From Roseovarius aestuarii (GTDB lineage: Bacteria; Pseudomonadota; Alphaproteobacteria; Rhodobacterales; Rhodobacteraceae): DNA of 64,000 nt. The translations under genes and the position numbers were made by a program. Below, piece by piece: positions 42,987-52,722 of the stretch; positions within the stretch are counted from its first letter, which is position 1, and each line of letters opens with the position of its first letter. The notes beneath the pieces are model-generated. The model did no database searches. It was not told the origin of the DNA and worked only from the letters and a program-made list of their open reading frames with translations. The stretch lies in NCBI RefSeq assembly GCF_019966515.1, contig NZ_JAIMIB010000007.1, forward strand, positions 124,001-188,000. The letters are read 5' to 3'.

Positions 42987-45869
42987 GTGAGCCTCTTTAT
43001 CATCGTCGCACTGCCCTTTTTCGGCGCGCTGTTGCCAGGTCTGATGAATACCGCGGGGCGGCAGGCATGCGGCGGGGTCACCTTTATCGTCTCGCTGGCC
43101 GCGTTTATTGGCCTTCTGACCAACCTGCCCGCCGTGATCGCCGGTGAAGTGGTAATGGCACGGGTGGATTGGCTTCCGCTTCTGGGGCTGAACTTCACAC
43201 TGATGCTGGACGGGTTGGGGTTTTTCTTTGCCAGTCTGATCCTTGGCATCGGGCTGCTGATCATCACCTACGCGCGGTCCTATCTCTCACGCGATGACAA
43301 TATGGGCGAGTTCTTTACCTATCTGCTGCTATTCCAAGGCGCGATGGTAGGCATTGTTTTAAGCAATAACGTTTTGCTTTTGCTTATCTTCTGGGAGCTT
43401 ACCTCGCTATCCTCCTTCCTGCTGATCGGGTATTGGAAGCACTTGCCCGAAGGACGTCAGGGCGCACGGATGGCGCTGGCGGTGACCGGGATGGGCGGGC
43501 TGGCGATGGTCGGTGGCATGCTGATCCTGGGCCGGATCGTGGGCAGCTATGACCTGAGCGTGATCTTAGAGAATCGCGAGATGATCCAGGCATCACCGCT
43601 TTACGTGCCCGCGCTTTTGTTGATCCTGCTTGGCTGTTTCACCAAATCGGCGCAATTCCCGTTCCACTTCTGGTTGCCGCATGCCATGGCCGCGCCGACG
43701 CCGGTCTCGGCTTACCTGCATTCCGCTACGATGGTGAAGGCGGGCATCTTCCTGATGGCTCGGATGTGGCCGGTACTGTCGGGCACGCCGGAATGGTTTG
43801 CGATCGTCACCACGGCGGGTCTGGTCACGATGGTGCTGGGCGCTGTCATCGCGCTTTTCAAACACGACCTGAAAGCACTGCTGGCCTTCTCGACGGTCAG
43901 CCATCTGGGCCTGATCACCATGCTGCTGGGCACCGGCACGGCCTTTGGCGCGATGGCGGCGGTGTTTCACATCCTGAACCACGCCACCTTCAAGGCGGCA
44001 CTCTTTATGTCAGCCGGGATCATCGACCACGAAGCGCATACCCGTGATATCCGAAGGCTTGGCGGGCTTCGTACCCTGATGCCGGTGACCTTCGTGATCG
44101 TGACCATCGCGGCGCTGTCGATGGCAGGCATCCCGCCGCTGAACGGCTTCCTGTCGAAAGAAATGATGCTCGAGGAAGCCACCCACACAGTTCTCTGGGG
44201 CTCGCACTGGATGATGCCCGTTCTGGTGGTTGTCGGCTCGCTCTTTTCCGCCGCTTACAGTTTTCGCTTGATCGGCCATGTGTTTCTGGGTCCGGTGCGC
44301 GACGATTACCCAACCAAGCCGCATGATCCGGGCTCGGGCATGTGGCTCCCTCCGGCGCTGCTGGTGCTGCTGGTGGTGGTCATCGGCCTCGCTCCGTTTC
44401 TGGCCGAACCTTACGTGCGTATGGTTACCGAGGCCGTGCTGGGCGGCACGGTGGAAATGCCCAAGGCGCATCTGAAGCTCTGGCACGGGCTGACACCGCC
44501 GCTCTTCATGTCGCTGGTGGCGGTTCTGGGTGGTCTTGCTCTGCTGGCGGCCTATCGACCGGCATTGCGGTTCTGGGACAACACCCCACGCCCCGAGGCG
44601 AAAACAATCTTTGAGAAGGGCGTAATTGCGGGTTCTGTGGCTTTGTCCCGGGTTCTGACGCACCCCCTGCATAATGGCGCGTTTACCCGATACGGCGCGA
44701 TCATGGCGGTCACAGTGATCGCCGCCGGACTGCATGCCTGGAGCACTGGCACCCTGGGCGAAATGACGCGGGCTATGCAGCCCGCAGGCGCACTACCGGT
44801 CGCGGGCTGGTTGATGCTGGTGGCGGCCACCGGCGGGTTGGTCTTTTTACACCGCAACCGGCTTTTGTCGCTGATCCTGATCGGTATTGTCGGGCTGATG
44901 GTCTCGATCGGGTTTGTCTATTTCAGCGCGCCTGACCTAGCGATGACACAAATCACGGTCGAGGTGGTGACGATCATTCTGCTGCTTCTAGCGCTTAACT
45001 TTTTGCCCAACCGGACACCGGTTGAAAGCAGCGTCCTCAGGCGCACCCGCGACGGGGCGGTCGCCATCGCTGGAGGGGTAGCTACCGCGGCGATGTCCTA
45101 TCACTTCCTGCTGCGCGACTTCGTCTCACCCTCGATCTCGGAATTCCATCTGGCGAATTCCTACAAGGGCGGCGGTGGCACCAATGTGGTAAACGTGATC
45201 CTTGTCGATTTCCGGGGCTTCGATACCTTTGGCGAAATCATCGTGCTCGGCATCGCGGCGCTGCTGATTTACGCCCTGACCGAGACGCTGCTGTCAGGGC
45301 CGGTGCGCGCCCGGCTCTTGAATCGCTTGCCGGATCAACCCCGTGCCGGAGACCGGCATCCGATGATGATGGTAGTGCTGACACGCGTGCTGATGCCGGT
45401 GGCGCTGATGGTGGGTTTCTACATCTTCCTGCGCGGCCATAACGAACCGGGCGGCGGGTTCATCGCCGGGCTGATCGTGTCAATCGCGGTGGTGATGCAA
45501 TATATGGCCAGCGGATTCAGCTGGGCCTCGGCGCGGCTACACTATCCCTATCACGGTATCATCGGCGCGGGCGTGCTGGTGGCCGGGCTGACCGGCATCG
45601 GATCATGGTTCGTGGGCAAGCCGTTCCTGACGTCGGATTTCGCCTATTACCGCATCCCGCCCTTCGACAAGTTCGAGCTGGCCACCGCTGCCGCCTTCGA
45701 TCTGGGCGTTTTCCTCGCGGTTGTCGGCGCAGTCATGCTGTCGCTTGAAAGCTTCTCGCGGCTGGCGCGGCGCGCCCACATGCCCGACAGCGAACATGCG
45801 ATGGATATCAATCCGTCGCGCGACGATCTGCCCGATCCGATCCAGCCCGGCACGAAAGGAGAGGTGTAA
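42987..45869 (+). CDS. mrpA: Na+/H+ antiporter subunit A with fused MnhB domain
   Basis: A 960-residue membrane protein. Residues 1 to about 780 are the NuoL/MrpA-type proton-translocating subunit (LLLIFWELTSLSSFLLIGYW; SAQFPFHFWLPHAMAAPTPVSAYLHSATMVKAGIFL; HATFKAALFMSAGIIDHEA), and the last ~150 are an MnhB domain (LTRVLMPVALMVGFYIFLRGHNEPGGGFIAGLI). GTG start at 42987 follows AAAGGAG. The A-B fusion marks a group 2-like Mrp operon with six genes instead of seven. It uses the proton gradient to expel sodium. Confidence 0.95.
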   Translation: MSLFIIVALPFFGALLPGLMNTAGRQACGGVTFIVSLAAFIGLLTNLPAVIAGEVVMARVDWLPLLGLNFTLMLDGLGFFFASLILGIGLLIITYARSYLSRDDNMGEFFTYLLLFQGAMVGIVLSNNVLLLLIFWELTSLSSFLLIGYWKHLPEGRQGARMALAVTGMGGLAMVGGMLILGRIVGSYDLSVILENREMIQASPLYVPALLLILLGCFTKSAQFPFHFWLPHAMAAPTPVSAYLHSATMVKAGIFLMARMWPVLSGTPEWFAIVTTAGLVTMVLGAVIALFKHDLKALLAFSTVSHLGLITMLLGTGTAFGAMAAVFHILNHATFKAALFMSAGIIDHEAHTRDIRRLGGLRTLMPVTFVIVTIAALSMAGIPPLNGFLSKEMMLEEATHTVLWGSHWMMPVLVVVGSLFSAAYSFRLIGHVFLGPVRDDYPTKPHDPGSGMWLPPALLVLLVVVIGLAPFLAEPYVRMVTEAVLGGTVEMPKAHLKLWHGLTPPLFMSLVAVLGGLALLAAYRPALRFWDNTPRPEAKTIFEKGVIAGSVALSRVLTHPLHNGAFTRYGAIMAVTVIAAGLHAWSTGTLGEMTRAMQPAGALPVAGWLMLVAATGGLVFLHRNRLLSLILIGIVGLMVSIGFVYFSAPDLAMTQITVEVVTIILLLLALNFLPNRTPVESSVLRRTRDGAVAIAGGVATAAMSYHFLLRDFVSPSISEFHLANSYKGGGGTNVVNVILVDFRGFDTFGEIIVLGIAALLIYALTETLLSGPVRARLLNRLPDQPRAGDRHPMMMVVLTRVLMPVALMVGFYIFLRGHNEPGGGFIAGLIVSIAVVMQYMASGFSWASARLHYPYHGIIGAGVLVAGLTGIGSWFVGKPFLTSDFAYYRIPPFDKFELATAAAFDLGVFLAVVGAVMLSLESFSRLARRAHMPDSEHAMDINPSRDDLPDPIQPGTKGEV

Positions 45870-45870
45870 G

Positions 45871-46218
45871 ATGGAATTGCTTGTCGCCTCTGCCATTGGC
45901 ATCCTGACCGCCGCCGGGCTTTACCTGGTGCTGCGACTGCGCACATTCCCCGTGATCATGGGCGTGTCGCTGCTGACCTATGCGGTCAATGTCTTTCTCT
46001 TCGCCTCGGGACGACTGACCATCGGCGCCTCGCCCATCCTGATCAAAGGTGTCGAGACCTATACCGACCCGCTGCCGCAGGCGCTGGTGCTGACCGCAAT
46101 CGTGATCTCGTTCGGGATGACGGCAGTGATCGTGATGATCGCGCTTGGCGCTTATCTGGGGTCGGATGACGACCATGTGGATGACCCGGCTGAACCCGCA
46201 GCGGAGGAGGCCCAATGA
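45871..46218 (+). CDS. mrpC: Na+/H+ antiporter subunit C
   Basis: A 115-residue NuoK/MnhC-like protein with three membrane segments (about 2-22, 28-46, 70-95) and FPVIMGVSLLTYAVNVFLFASGRL, DPLPQALVLTAIVISFGMTA. The last 20 residues are acidic. Begins one base after the mrpA stop; GGAGAGG lies within the end of mrpA. Confidence 0.94.
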   Translation: MELLVASAIGILTAAGLYLVLRLRTFPVIMGVSLLTYAVNVFLFASGRLTIGASPILIKGVETYTDPLPQALVLTAIVISFGMTAVIVMIALGAYLGSDDDHVDDPAEPAAEEAQ

Positions 46219-47759
46219 CCCACTGGATCATCCTTCCCGTTGTTTTGCCCGCGATCCTGGCCCCGTTCATCGTGCTGGCGGCGCGCTATCATATCGGCAT
46301 CCAGCGGGTGTTTTCCGTGGCGGGCGTGTTGGCGTTGATCGCGATCACCGCCGGTCTTGCCTGGGAAGCCTCAGATGGAACCGTGATGCTTTACCGGCTG
46401 AGCGACTGGGCCGCGCCCTTCGGCATCGTTGTCGTAGGCGACCGGCTCTCGACCCTGATGGTGCTGCTGACCTCGGTTTTGGCATTTTTCGTGCTGCTCT
46501 ACGCGATCGGATCTGGCTGGGATGATCGGGGGCGGCATTTTCACGCGCTTTTCCAGTTCCAGTTGATGGGGATCATGGGCGCGTTCCTGACCGGTGACCT
46601 CTTTAATCTCTTTGTGTTTTTCGAGGTGCTGCTCATTGCCTCTTACGGGCTGATGATCCATTCGGGTGGCAATGAGCGGCTGCGCGCGGGCGTGCAATAT
46701 GTGCTTTATAACCTGCTGGGTTCGACGCTCTTCCTCTTTGCCCTCGGCGCGATCTATGCCGAAACCGGCACTCTTAACATGGCGGATCTATCGCAAAGGG
46801 TTGCCCTGATTGATCCGGGTGCCAGTGTCGGCATCCGCATCGCCTCGGTCCTGCTGCTCCTGGTATTTGCGATCAAGGCAGCACTTGTGCCGCTGCATTT
46901 CTGGCTACCGTCGAGCTATGCCGAGGCTCCGGCCCCGGTCGCGGCACTTTTCGCGATCATGACCAAGGTGGGCGCCTATGCGATCATCCGCGTCTATACG
47001 ATGATCTTTCCGCCTGATCTTGAGGTGACGGCCGGGCTGCACGGGCTCTGGCTCCTGCCCGCTGCGCTGATCTCATTGGCAATCGGCATGGTCGGCGTTC
47101 TGGCGGCGCGCAAACTGGACCGATTGGTGGCGTTCGCGGTCATCGGCTCGATGGGCATGGTGATGGTCGCCATTTCGATGTTCACCCCCGTCAGCATCGC
47201 CGCAGCGCTCTACTATATAGTGCATTCCACCCTGGCCGCTGCAGCATTGTTCCTGATTGTCGATCTGACCCGCGCAGGCCGCGACAGCCTGCATCTGCGC
47301 GCATTGCCGCCCGTATCGGGCGCGGCCCTGACCGCAGCACTTTACTTTACCGGCGCGATTGCCATGACCGGTCTGCCGCCACTGTCAGGCTTTGTCGGCA
47401 AACTCCTGATCCTTGATGCGGCCTTTACATCGCCGCTGGTGGTCTGGACCTGGGGAATTGTGCTGAGCGCCAGCCTGATCAGTGTCGTGGGATTTGCCCG
47501 GGCCGGCAGCACCGTTTTCTGGAAATCGGTCAGCATTGAACGCCCCGCCTCCGAGCCTCAGGCACCGCGCCCGGCCGCTTTGTCCTATGTGGCCGTGGGA
47601 GGGCTGCTGAGCCTCTTGATCGCGCATACAGTATTCGCCGGGCAGGTCCATCAGTATATGGGCAAGATGGCGACGCAGCTTTTCGCGCCAGATCGTTATG
47701 TCTCAACCGTGCTGGACACGCCGGGCAAACTGAGCAACGGCAAAAAGGAGGCACATTGA
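46215..47759 (+). CDS. mrpD: Na+/H+ antiporter subunit D
   Basis: A 514-residue NuoN/MnhD-like antiporter subunit with about 14 membrane segments: LTGDLFNLFVFFEVLLIASYGL, then AIKAALVPLHFWLPSSYAEAPAPVAALFAIMTKVGAYAIIR with the key lysines, and FTGAIAMTGLPPLSGFVGKLLIL. It overlaps mrpC by four bases (ATGA). Confidence 0.95.
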   Translation: MTHWIILPVVLPAILAPFIVLAARYHIGIQRVFSVAGVLALIAITAGLAWEASDGTVMLYRLSDWAAPFGIVVVGDRLSTLMVLLTSVLAFFVLLYAIGSGWDDRGRHFHALFQFQLMGIMGAFLTGDLFNLFVFFEVLLIASYGLMIHSGGNERLRAGVQYVLYNLLGSTLFLFALGAIYAETGTLNMADLSQRVALIDPGASVGIRIASVLLLLVFAIKAALVPLHFWLPSSYAEAPAPVAALFAIMTKVGAYAIIRVYTMIFPPDLEVTAGLHGLWLLPAALISLAIGMVGVLAARKLDRLVAFAVIGSMGMVMVAISMFTPVSIAAALYYIVHSTLAAAALFLIVDLTRAGRDSLHLRALPPVSGAALTAALYFTGAIAMTGLPPLSGFVGKLLILDAAFTSPLVVWTWGIVLSASLISVVGFARAGSTVFWKSVSIERPASEPQAPRPAALSYVAVGGLLSLLIAHTVFAGQVHQYMGKMATQLFAPDRYVSTVLDTPGKLSNGKKEAH

Positions 47760-47760
47760 C

Positions 47761-48261
47761 ATGATCAAGGCATTCCGATGGTTGTTGCCGCATCCTTTCC
47801 TCACCCTGCTCCTGACGGTGGTCTGGGTTCTGCTGCAAAACAGTGTGACCTCGGGCATGGTCGTGTTCGGGCTGATCCTGGGGATCATCATTCCCCGCGC
47901 CACCGCCGTCTGGTGGCCGGACCGACCGCTCAATTTTCGCCTGATCCCGATGATCCCCTATGTGCTGCTAGTGATGTGGGATATTCTGATTGCCAACGTG
48001 CAGGTCGCCTGGATCGTGCTGACGCGGCCAAACTCGAAACTGCGCCCGGCTTGGGTGGTGATCCCGCTGGATCTGAAACAGCCCGAGGCCATCAGCATTC
48101 TGGCGGGCACGATCACGCTGACCCCCGGTACGGTCTCGGCGGATCTGTCGAACGAAGGCCACAGCCTGTTGGTACATGCACTTGACGCACCGAACCCCGA
48201 CGAGGTGCGAGATCAGATCAAGGATCGCTACGAGCGCCGACTGAAGGAGATTTTCGTATGA
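47761..48261 (+). CDS. mrpE: Na+/H+ antiporter subunit E
   Basis: A 166-residue protein with two or three membrane segments at the N-terminus and the MnhE pattern NSKLRPAWVVIPLDLKQPEAISILAGTITLTPGTVSADLS. Begins one base after the mrpD stop, with AAAAGGAGG upstream. MnhE is needed for assembly and full activity of the complex. Confidence 0.94.
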   Translation: MIKAFRWLLPHPFLTLLLTVVWVLLQNSVTSGMVVFGLILGIIIPRATAVWWPDRPLNFRLIPMIPYVLLVMWDILIANVQVAWIVLTRPNSKLRPAWVVIPLDLKQPEAISILAGTITLTPGTVSADLSNEGHSLLVHALDAPNPDEVRDQIKDRYERRLKEIFV

Positions 48262-48545
48262 GCCTTGCGAGCAATCTCATGGATATCGCCCTGATCATCG
48301 CCTTTGTCGCGGTCGCTCTGGCACAGATCATGGCCATGATCCGGCTTGTCATCGGGCCTGACACCGGTGACCGCATTCTGGCGCTGGATACGATGGTCGT
48401 GAATGCCATCGGGCTGATCATCCTTCTGGGCATCGCACAGGGCACGCGGATCTACTTTGAGGCATCCATGATCATTGCGATGCTCGGGTTCGTGTCGACC
48501 GTCGCCTACGCGCGGTTCGTATTGCGGGGGGATATCATCGAATGA
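48258..48545 (+). CDS. mrpF: Na+/H+ antiporter subunit F
   Basis: A 95-residue protein with three membrane helices and the MnhF motif IRLVIGPDTGDRILALDTMVVNAIG. Four-base overlaps with mrpE and mrpG show translational coupling. Confidence 0.94.
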   Translation: MSLASNLMDIALIIAFVAVALAQIMAMIRLVIGPDTGDRILALDTMVVNAIGLIILLGIAQGTRIYFEASMIIAMLGFVSTVAYARFVLRGDIIE

Positions 48546-48934
48546 TGCTCGAGATGATTGCCACTTTTTTCGTCGCATTCTGGTTGCTGGTCGGGGCTAT
48601 ATTCTCGCTGGTGGGATCCATCGGGCTGCTGAAATTCAACGACTCGATGACCCGATTGCACGCGCCCACCAAGGTCGGCACCGTGGGCGTCGGCGCCCTG
48701 CTGGTGGCGTCGATGATCCATTCCTACGCCTTTGGAGATGGCTGGTCGATCCATGAGCTGCTGATCATGGCCTTCCTGTTTGTCACCGCACCGATTTCGG
48801 CGAACTTCATCGCCAAGGTGGTTATTCACAAGAAATCCTGCGAAACGCCACCGCCGCCAACCAAGGATGAAACCTGGTCCACGCTGGACATACCCGAGGC
48901 CGATCGCGAATATACCAAGACAGAAAAAGCCTAG
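48542..48934 (+). CDS. mrpG: Na+/H+ antiporter subunit G
   Basis: A 130-residue protein with three membrane helices and the MnhG signature GSIGLLKFNDSMTRLHAPTKVGTVGVG. The C-terminal 40 residues are soluble and charged (CETPPPPTKDETW). Last gene of the Mrp operon; no strong terminator follows. Confidence 0.94.
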   Translation: MMLEMIATFFVAFWLLVGAIFSLVGSIGLLKFNDSMTRLHAPTKVGTVGVGALLVASMIHSYAFGDGWSIHELLIMAFLFVTAPISANFIAKVVIHKKSCETPPPPTKDETWSTLDIPEADREYTKTEKA

Positions 48935-49371
48935 AAGAGTGGAGCTTCTGGCAGGGAGTACCGAGGCGGGGGCTGGCCGGCGGCGGCCTCTTGGATTGAT
49001 CTTCTGCACGGAATCAAAGCGCTGGCCGCCGCGCATTGACGACGCGTACCCACGCGGCGGCGATTTGGTGGGGCAAGTGCCACGAACTGAAGTTTTTCGG
49101 GTTTGACGAAGATGGAGTGGCGATCACTTATGTCAGATCGCCGCAACACGCATCGTCAATGCGCGGCTCAACACTTGGCGAGCCAACGTTAGCCTCAGGC
49201 CAATGCTGATGAGAGCGGTCCGGCGAGCGGCAGTCACCCTAAGACCGTGCAGGCTGTTTGAATACCAAGCCACATAGCATGAATATTTTTCGCCACAACA
49301 TGACGATAAATCGCACACACCTGCCCGAGATCGGTCAAGAATGGGAATCAGCGATCGTGAAGGGGAGTATC
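48935..49371. other. Intergenic region with a possible coding relic
   Basis: About 440 bases between mrpG and the aldehyde dehydrogenase gene. On the plus strand around 49005-49210 an open frame without a usable start encodes protein-like sequence including WWGKCHELKFFGFDEDGVAITYV. It may be the remains of an inactivated gene. The remainder shows nothing recognisable. Confidence 0.4.
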
Positions 49372-50853
49372 ATGGGCGAGATTCAGGACTATCGGATGCT
49401 GATCGGCGGCGAATGGGTGGCAGCGGCTGATGGCGGCATGTTTGAAAGCCAAAACCCATCAACGGGCAAGGTCTGGTCCCGCGTTCCCGAGGCCACCGAG
49501 GAGGACGTGGACCGTGCTGTGCGCGCCGCACATGAGGCATTCACCACTGGCCCGTGGTCCAAGATGACACCTTCTGAGCGTGGCAGGCATCTGCGAAGGT
49601 TGGCCGAGCTTCTGGCCGACAAATCCGAAGATCTGGGCCGGATCGAGACCATCGACACCGGCAAGATGCTCAAGGAAACCCGCTGGCAGGCCAAATACAT
49701 TGCCGAGTTCTTCCAGTTCTACGCGGGCTGTGCCGACAAGATCAGCGGCGAGACCCTGCCCATCGACAAGCCCGACATGTTTGCCTTCACCAAACGCGAA
49801 CCGCTGGGCGTGGTTGCCGCCGTGGTGCCGTGGAACAGCCAGCTTTTCCTCGTGGCGGTCAAGATTGGCCCGGCATTGGCGGCGGGTAATACGGTGGTGT
49901 TGAAAGCCTCGGAACACGCCAGCGCCGCAATGCTGGAATTCGGCAAACTGATCGAAGAGGCCGGGTTCCCTCCGGGTGTCGTCAACATCGTCACCGGCCA
50001 TGGCGACCCCTGCGGCCGAGCGCTCACCAGCCATAAGCTGGTTGCGCGGATCTCCTTCACCGGCGGCCCCGGGGCCGCGCGCCATGTCCTTGAAAACTCG
50101 AAGAATAACTTCGCCGAAGTCAGCCTCGAACTGGGTGGCAAATCCCCCTTCATCGTGTTCGATGATGCCAATATAGGAAGTGCGGTTAATGCCTCAATTG
50201 CAGGTATTTTCGGCGCGACCGGGCAAAGCTGTGTCGCCGGGTCCCGGCTCTATCTGCACGAGGATATCGCCGATGAGTTCCTCGAACGCATGGTGGCACA
50301 GGCGCGCAAGATCATGATCGGCGATCCCTTGTTGGACGAAACCCAGATGGGGCCACTTTGCACCGTTGGACAGCGCGATCATATCGAAGCCGAGATTGCT
50401 CATGCGGTCAGCGAAGGCGCCGAGGTGTTGACCGGCGGCAAGCGGCCCGAGGACACCGATGGGTTGTTCTTCGAACCCACCATCCTGGCCTGTCCCCGAC
50501 AGGACCTGCGGATCGTCGATACCGAACTATTTGGGCCAGTCCTTTGTGCGCAAAAATTCCGGACCGAGGAAGAAGTCATTGAACTGGCAAATGATACCGA
50601 GCACGGGCTGGCTGCTGGCATCTTCACCCGCGACAGCGCGCGCAGCCTGCGTATGGCCGATGCGGTACGCGCCGGGATTGTCTGGGTCAATACCTACCGC
50701 GTGGTCTCTCCCATCGCCGAATTCGGTGGCATCAAGGGCTCGGGCTATGGCCGCGAAAGCGGGTTCCAGGCGATGTACGATTACACAAGACCCAAGACGG
50801 TGTGGATGAACACATCGGACGAACCGATGGCTAACCCGTTCGTGATGCGCTGA
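49372..50853 (+). CDS. Aldehyde dehydrogenase (NAD(P)+)
   Basis: A 493-residue ALDH-superfamily enzyme. ATG at 49372 has AGGGGAG upstream; earlier in-frame codons are not family-like. Catalytic residues: E253 in SLELGGKSPF and C287 in GATGQSCVAGSR. The C-terminal PIAEFGGIKGSGYGRESG is typical of broad-specificity ALDHs, betaine- and aminobutyraldehyde-like branches included. First gene of a four-gene catabolic operon with a crotonase and a carnitine-dehydrogenase-like enzyme, so the aldehyde may derive from a quaternary amine or acyl side chain (inference). Confidence 0.92.
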   Translation: MGEIQDYRMLIGGEWVAAADGGMFESQNPSTGKVWSRVPEATEEDVDRAVRAAHEAFTTGPWSKMTPSERGRHLRRLAELLADKSEDLGRIETIDTGKMLKETRWQAKYIAEFFQFYAGCADKISGETLPIDKPDMFAFTKREPLGVVAAVVPWNSQLFLVAVKIGPALAAGNTVVLKASEHASAAMLEFGKLIEEAGFPPGVVNIVTGHGDPCGRALTSHKLVARISFTGGPGAARHVLENSKNNFAEVSLELGGKSPFIVFDDANIGSAVNASIAGIFGATGQSCVAGSRLYLHEDIADEFLERMVAQARKIMIGDPLLDETQMGPLCTVGQRDHIEAEIAHAVSEGAEVLTGGKRPEDTDGLFFEPTILACPRQDLRIVDTELFGPVLCAQKFRTEEEVIELANDTEHGLAAGIFTRDSARSLRMADAVRAGIVWVNTYRVVSPIAEFGGIKGSGYGRESGFQAMYDYTRPKTVWMNTSDEPMANPFVMR

Positions 50854-50864
50854 GGAGGCTGACC

Positions 50865-51908
50865 ATGAGGTTTCAACTGGCGATCAATCTTGAGCGGATG
50901 GGCGACAGCGCCGATATGCGCGACGTGGCGCGGCACACGCTGGACATGGTGCAGACGGCCGAACAAGGTGGGTTCAACATCGTCTGGGCGGCGGAACATC
51001 ACGCGCTGGAAATGACCATTGCACCCAATCCGTTTCAGATCTTGACATGGTGGGCACAGCATACCGACACGATCCGCCTGGGTACGGCGGTCGCCACCGC
51101 GGCCTACTGGCACCCGATCAACCTGGCGGGCGAAGCGGCGATGCTGGACCTGATCAGTGATGGCCGCCTGGAATTCGGCATTGGATCAGGGGCTTACCAG
51201 CGAGAGTTCGACCGGATGCACCCGGGGTTAAAGCAGTCAGATGCATGGCGATACATGCAGGAAATGCTGCCGGTGGTCCGCGCGCTCTGGCAGGGTGACG
51301 TGGCCCATGAGGGCGAATTCTGGCAGTTCCCGACCTCAACCTCCTGCCCAAAGCCGCTGCAACCGGAGGTGCCCGTCTGGGTCGCTGCCCGGTCGCCGAT
51401 CACCTATGACTACGCGCTGCGCGAAAAATGCCACGTGATGAGCTGGCCCCTGACTCGCCCATTTAGTGAAGCAGAGTTGTACAAACAGCACCTGGATGAG
51501 GCAGTTATCAAGGCGGGTAATGGATTCAGACCCACATTTGCGATGATGCGCCATGCGGCTGTTTACGATAAGGAAGACGACCGCGCAAAAGCGCTCAATG
51601 CCATCCGCTGCGTGCTGGGGCAGTTTGAAAACCTCTTCCGCAACGCCGGGGACGTCACAAACGGCTTTCCCAAACAGATTCCGCTGGAGGACCTGACCGG
51701 ACGTGAACAATACGACCCGGCGATGCTTGAGGAAAACCTGCTTTTCGGCTCGCCCGATCAGGTGATCGCAAAACTGAAACGCTACGAGGCGCTCGGGGTG
51801 GATGAATTCATCTACTACGCCTCGATGGGGCTGGATCACGATACTCAGAAACGGTCAATGGAACTGTTCTGCAATGAAGTGATTCCTGCATTTAAAGCAA
51901 AGGATTGA
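50865..51908 (+). CDS. LLM-class flavin-dependent monooxygenase
   Basis: A 347-residue TIM-barrel protein of the bacterial luciferase-like family: MRFQLAINLERMG, GGFNIVWAAEHHALEM, IRLGTAVATAAYWHPINLAGEAAMLDLISDGRLEFGIGSGAYQREFDRM, AARSPITYDYA, and LLFGSPDQVIAKLKRYEALGVDEFIYY. It should use FMNH2 from a separate reductase. GAGGAGG precedes the ATG. In this operon it may cleave a C-N or C-C bond of the substrate; the actual reaction is unknown. Confidence 0.9.
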   Translation: MRFQLAINLERMGDSADMRDVARHTLDMVQTAEQGGFNIVWAAEHHALEMTIAPNPFQILTWWAQHTDTIRLGTAVATAAYWHPINLAGEAAMLDLISDGRLEFGIGSGAYQREFDRMHPGLKQSDAWRYMQEMLPVVRALWQGDVAHEGEFWQFPTSTSCPKPLQPEVPVWVAARSPITYDYALREKCHVMSWPLTRPFSEAELYKQHLDEAVIKAGNGFRPTFAMMRHAAVYDKEDDRAKALNAIRCVLGQFENLFRNAGDVTNGFPKQIPLEDLTGREQYDPAMLEENLLFGSPDQVIAKLKRYEALGVDEFIYYASMGLDHDTQKRSMELFCNEVIPAFKAKD

Positions 51909-51912
51909 AGAC

Positions 51913-52719
51913 ATGTCTGAAAGTGGCGTGAAGGTGGCTCGTAACGGCCATGTGATGGAAGTGACGCTGGACCGGCCCAAGGTCAACGCGATCGACGTAC
52001 CGACCTCGCAGGCGCTGGCCGCCGCGTTTCAGGAGTTGCACGAGGATAAGGAACTGCGCTGCGCCATCCTGACCGGCGGAGGCGAAAAGATTTTCTCGGC
52101 CGGATGGGACCTGAAGGCGCTGAATGACGGTGAGATGCAGCTTGATAACTGGTGGGAGGCGGATGAGTACGGATTTGGCGGCTTCACCGGTCTCACGGAA
52201 AACTGGGCGTTGAACAAGCCGGTGATCGCCGCGATCAACGGTCTGGCGATTGGCGGTGGTTTCGAAATGGCGATGGGCTGTGACCTGCTGATTGCTGCCG
52301 ATCACGTAGAATTCGGCCTGCCGGAAATGCCGCTTGGGATCGTGCCCGATGCGGGCGCGCTGCAGCGCCTTCCCCGGCGCATTCCACATAATATCGCGAT
52401 GGAGATGTTCCTGCTGGGTCGCCGGATGACCGCAAACGAAGCCGCGCATTACGGGCTGGTCAACAAGGTCGTGCCCAAAGATCAGTTGATGGATGCGGCG
52501 CGGGAATGGGCGGCCTCGATTGCATGGTCTGCGCCGCTGGCGATGCAAAGCGTCAAGGAAGTGCAGCGCGAGATCGAATGCGTGCCGCTGGAGCAGGCTT
52601 TCCACAAAATGCGCACTGATCCGATGCCGACCTATCGCAAGATGCTGAAATCCGATGACGCGGCCGAGGGCGTCGCGGCCTTCGTCGAAAAACGCGAACC
52701 CAATTTCAAAGGGGAATAG
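51913..52719 (+). CDS. Enoyl-CoA hydratase/isomerase, CaiD-like
   Basis: A 268-residue crotonase. Both acid-base glutamates are present (GGGFE and GLPE), and the oxyanion hole is in FSAGWDLKALNDG. The protein resembles carnitinyl-CoA dehydratase CaiD over its length: MSESGVKVARNGHVMEVTLDRP, SAGWDLKA, GGFTGLTE, GIVPDAG, GRRMTANEA, EKREP near the end. A carnitinyl-CoA-like or other branched hydroxyacyl-CoA substrate is suggested. No CoA ligase or CoA transferase is in the operon. Confidence 0.9.
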   Translation: MSESGVKVARNGHVMEVTLDRPKVNAIDVPTSQALAAAFQELHEDKELRCAILTGGGEKIFSAGWDLKALNDGEMQLDNWWEADEYGFGGFTGLTENWALNKPVIAAINGLAIGGGFEMAMGCDLLIAADHVEFGLPEMPLGIVPDAGALQRLPRRIPHNIAMEMFLLGRRMTANEAAHYGLVNKVVPKDQLMDAAREWAASIAWSAPLAMQSVKEVQREIECVPLEQAFHKMRTDPMPTYRKMLKSDDAAEGVAAFVEKREPNFKGE

Positions 52720-52722
52720 GTC

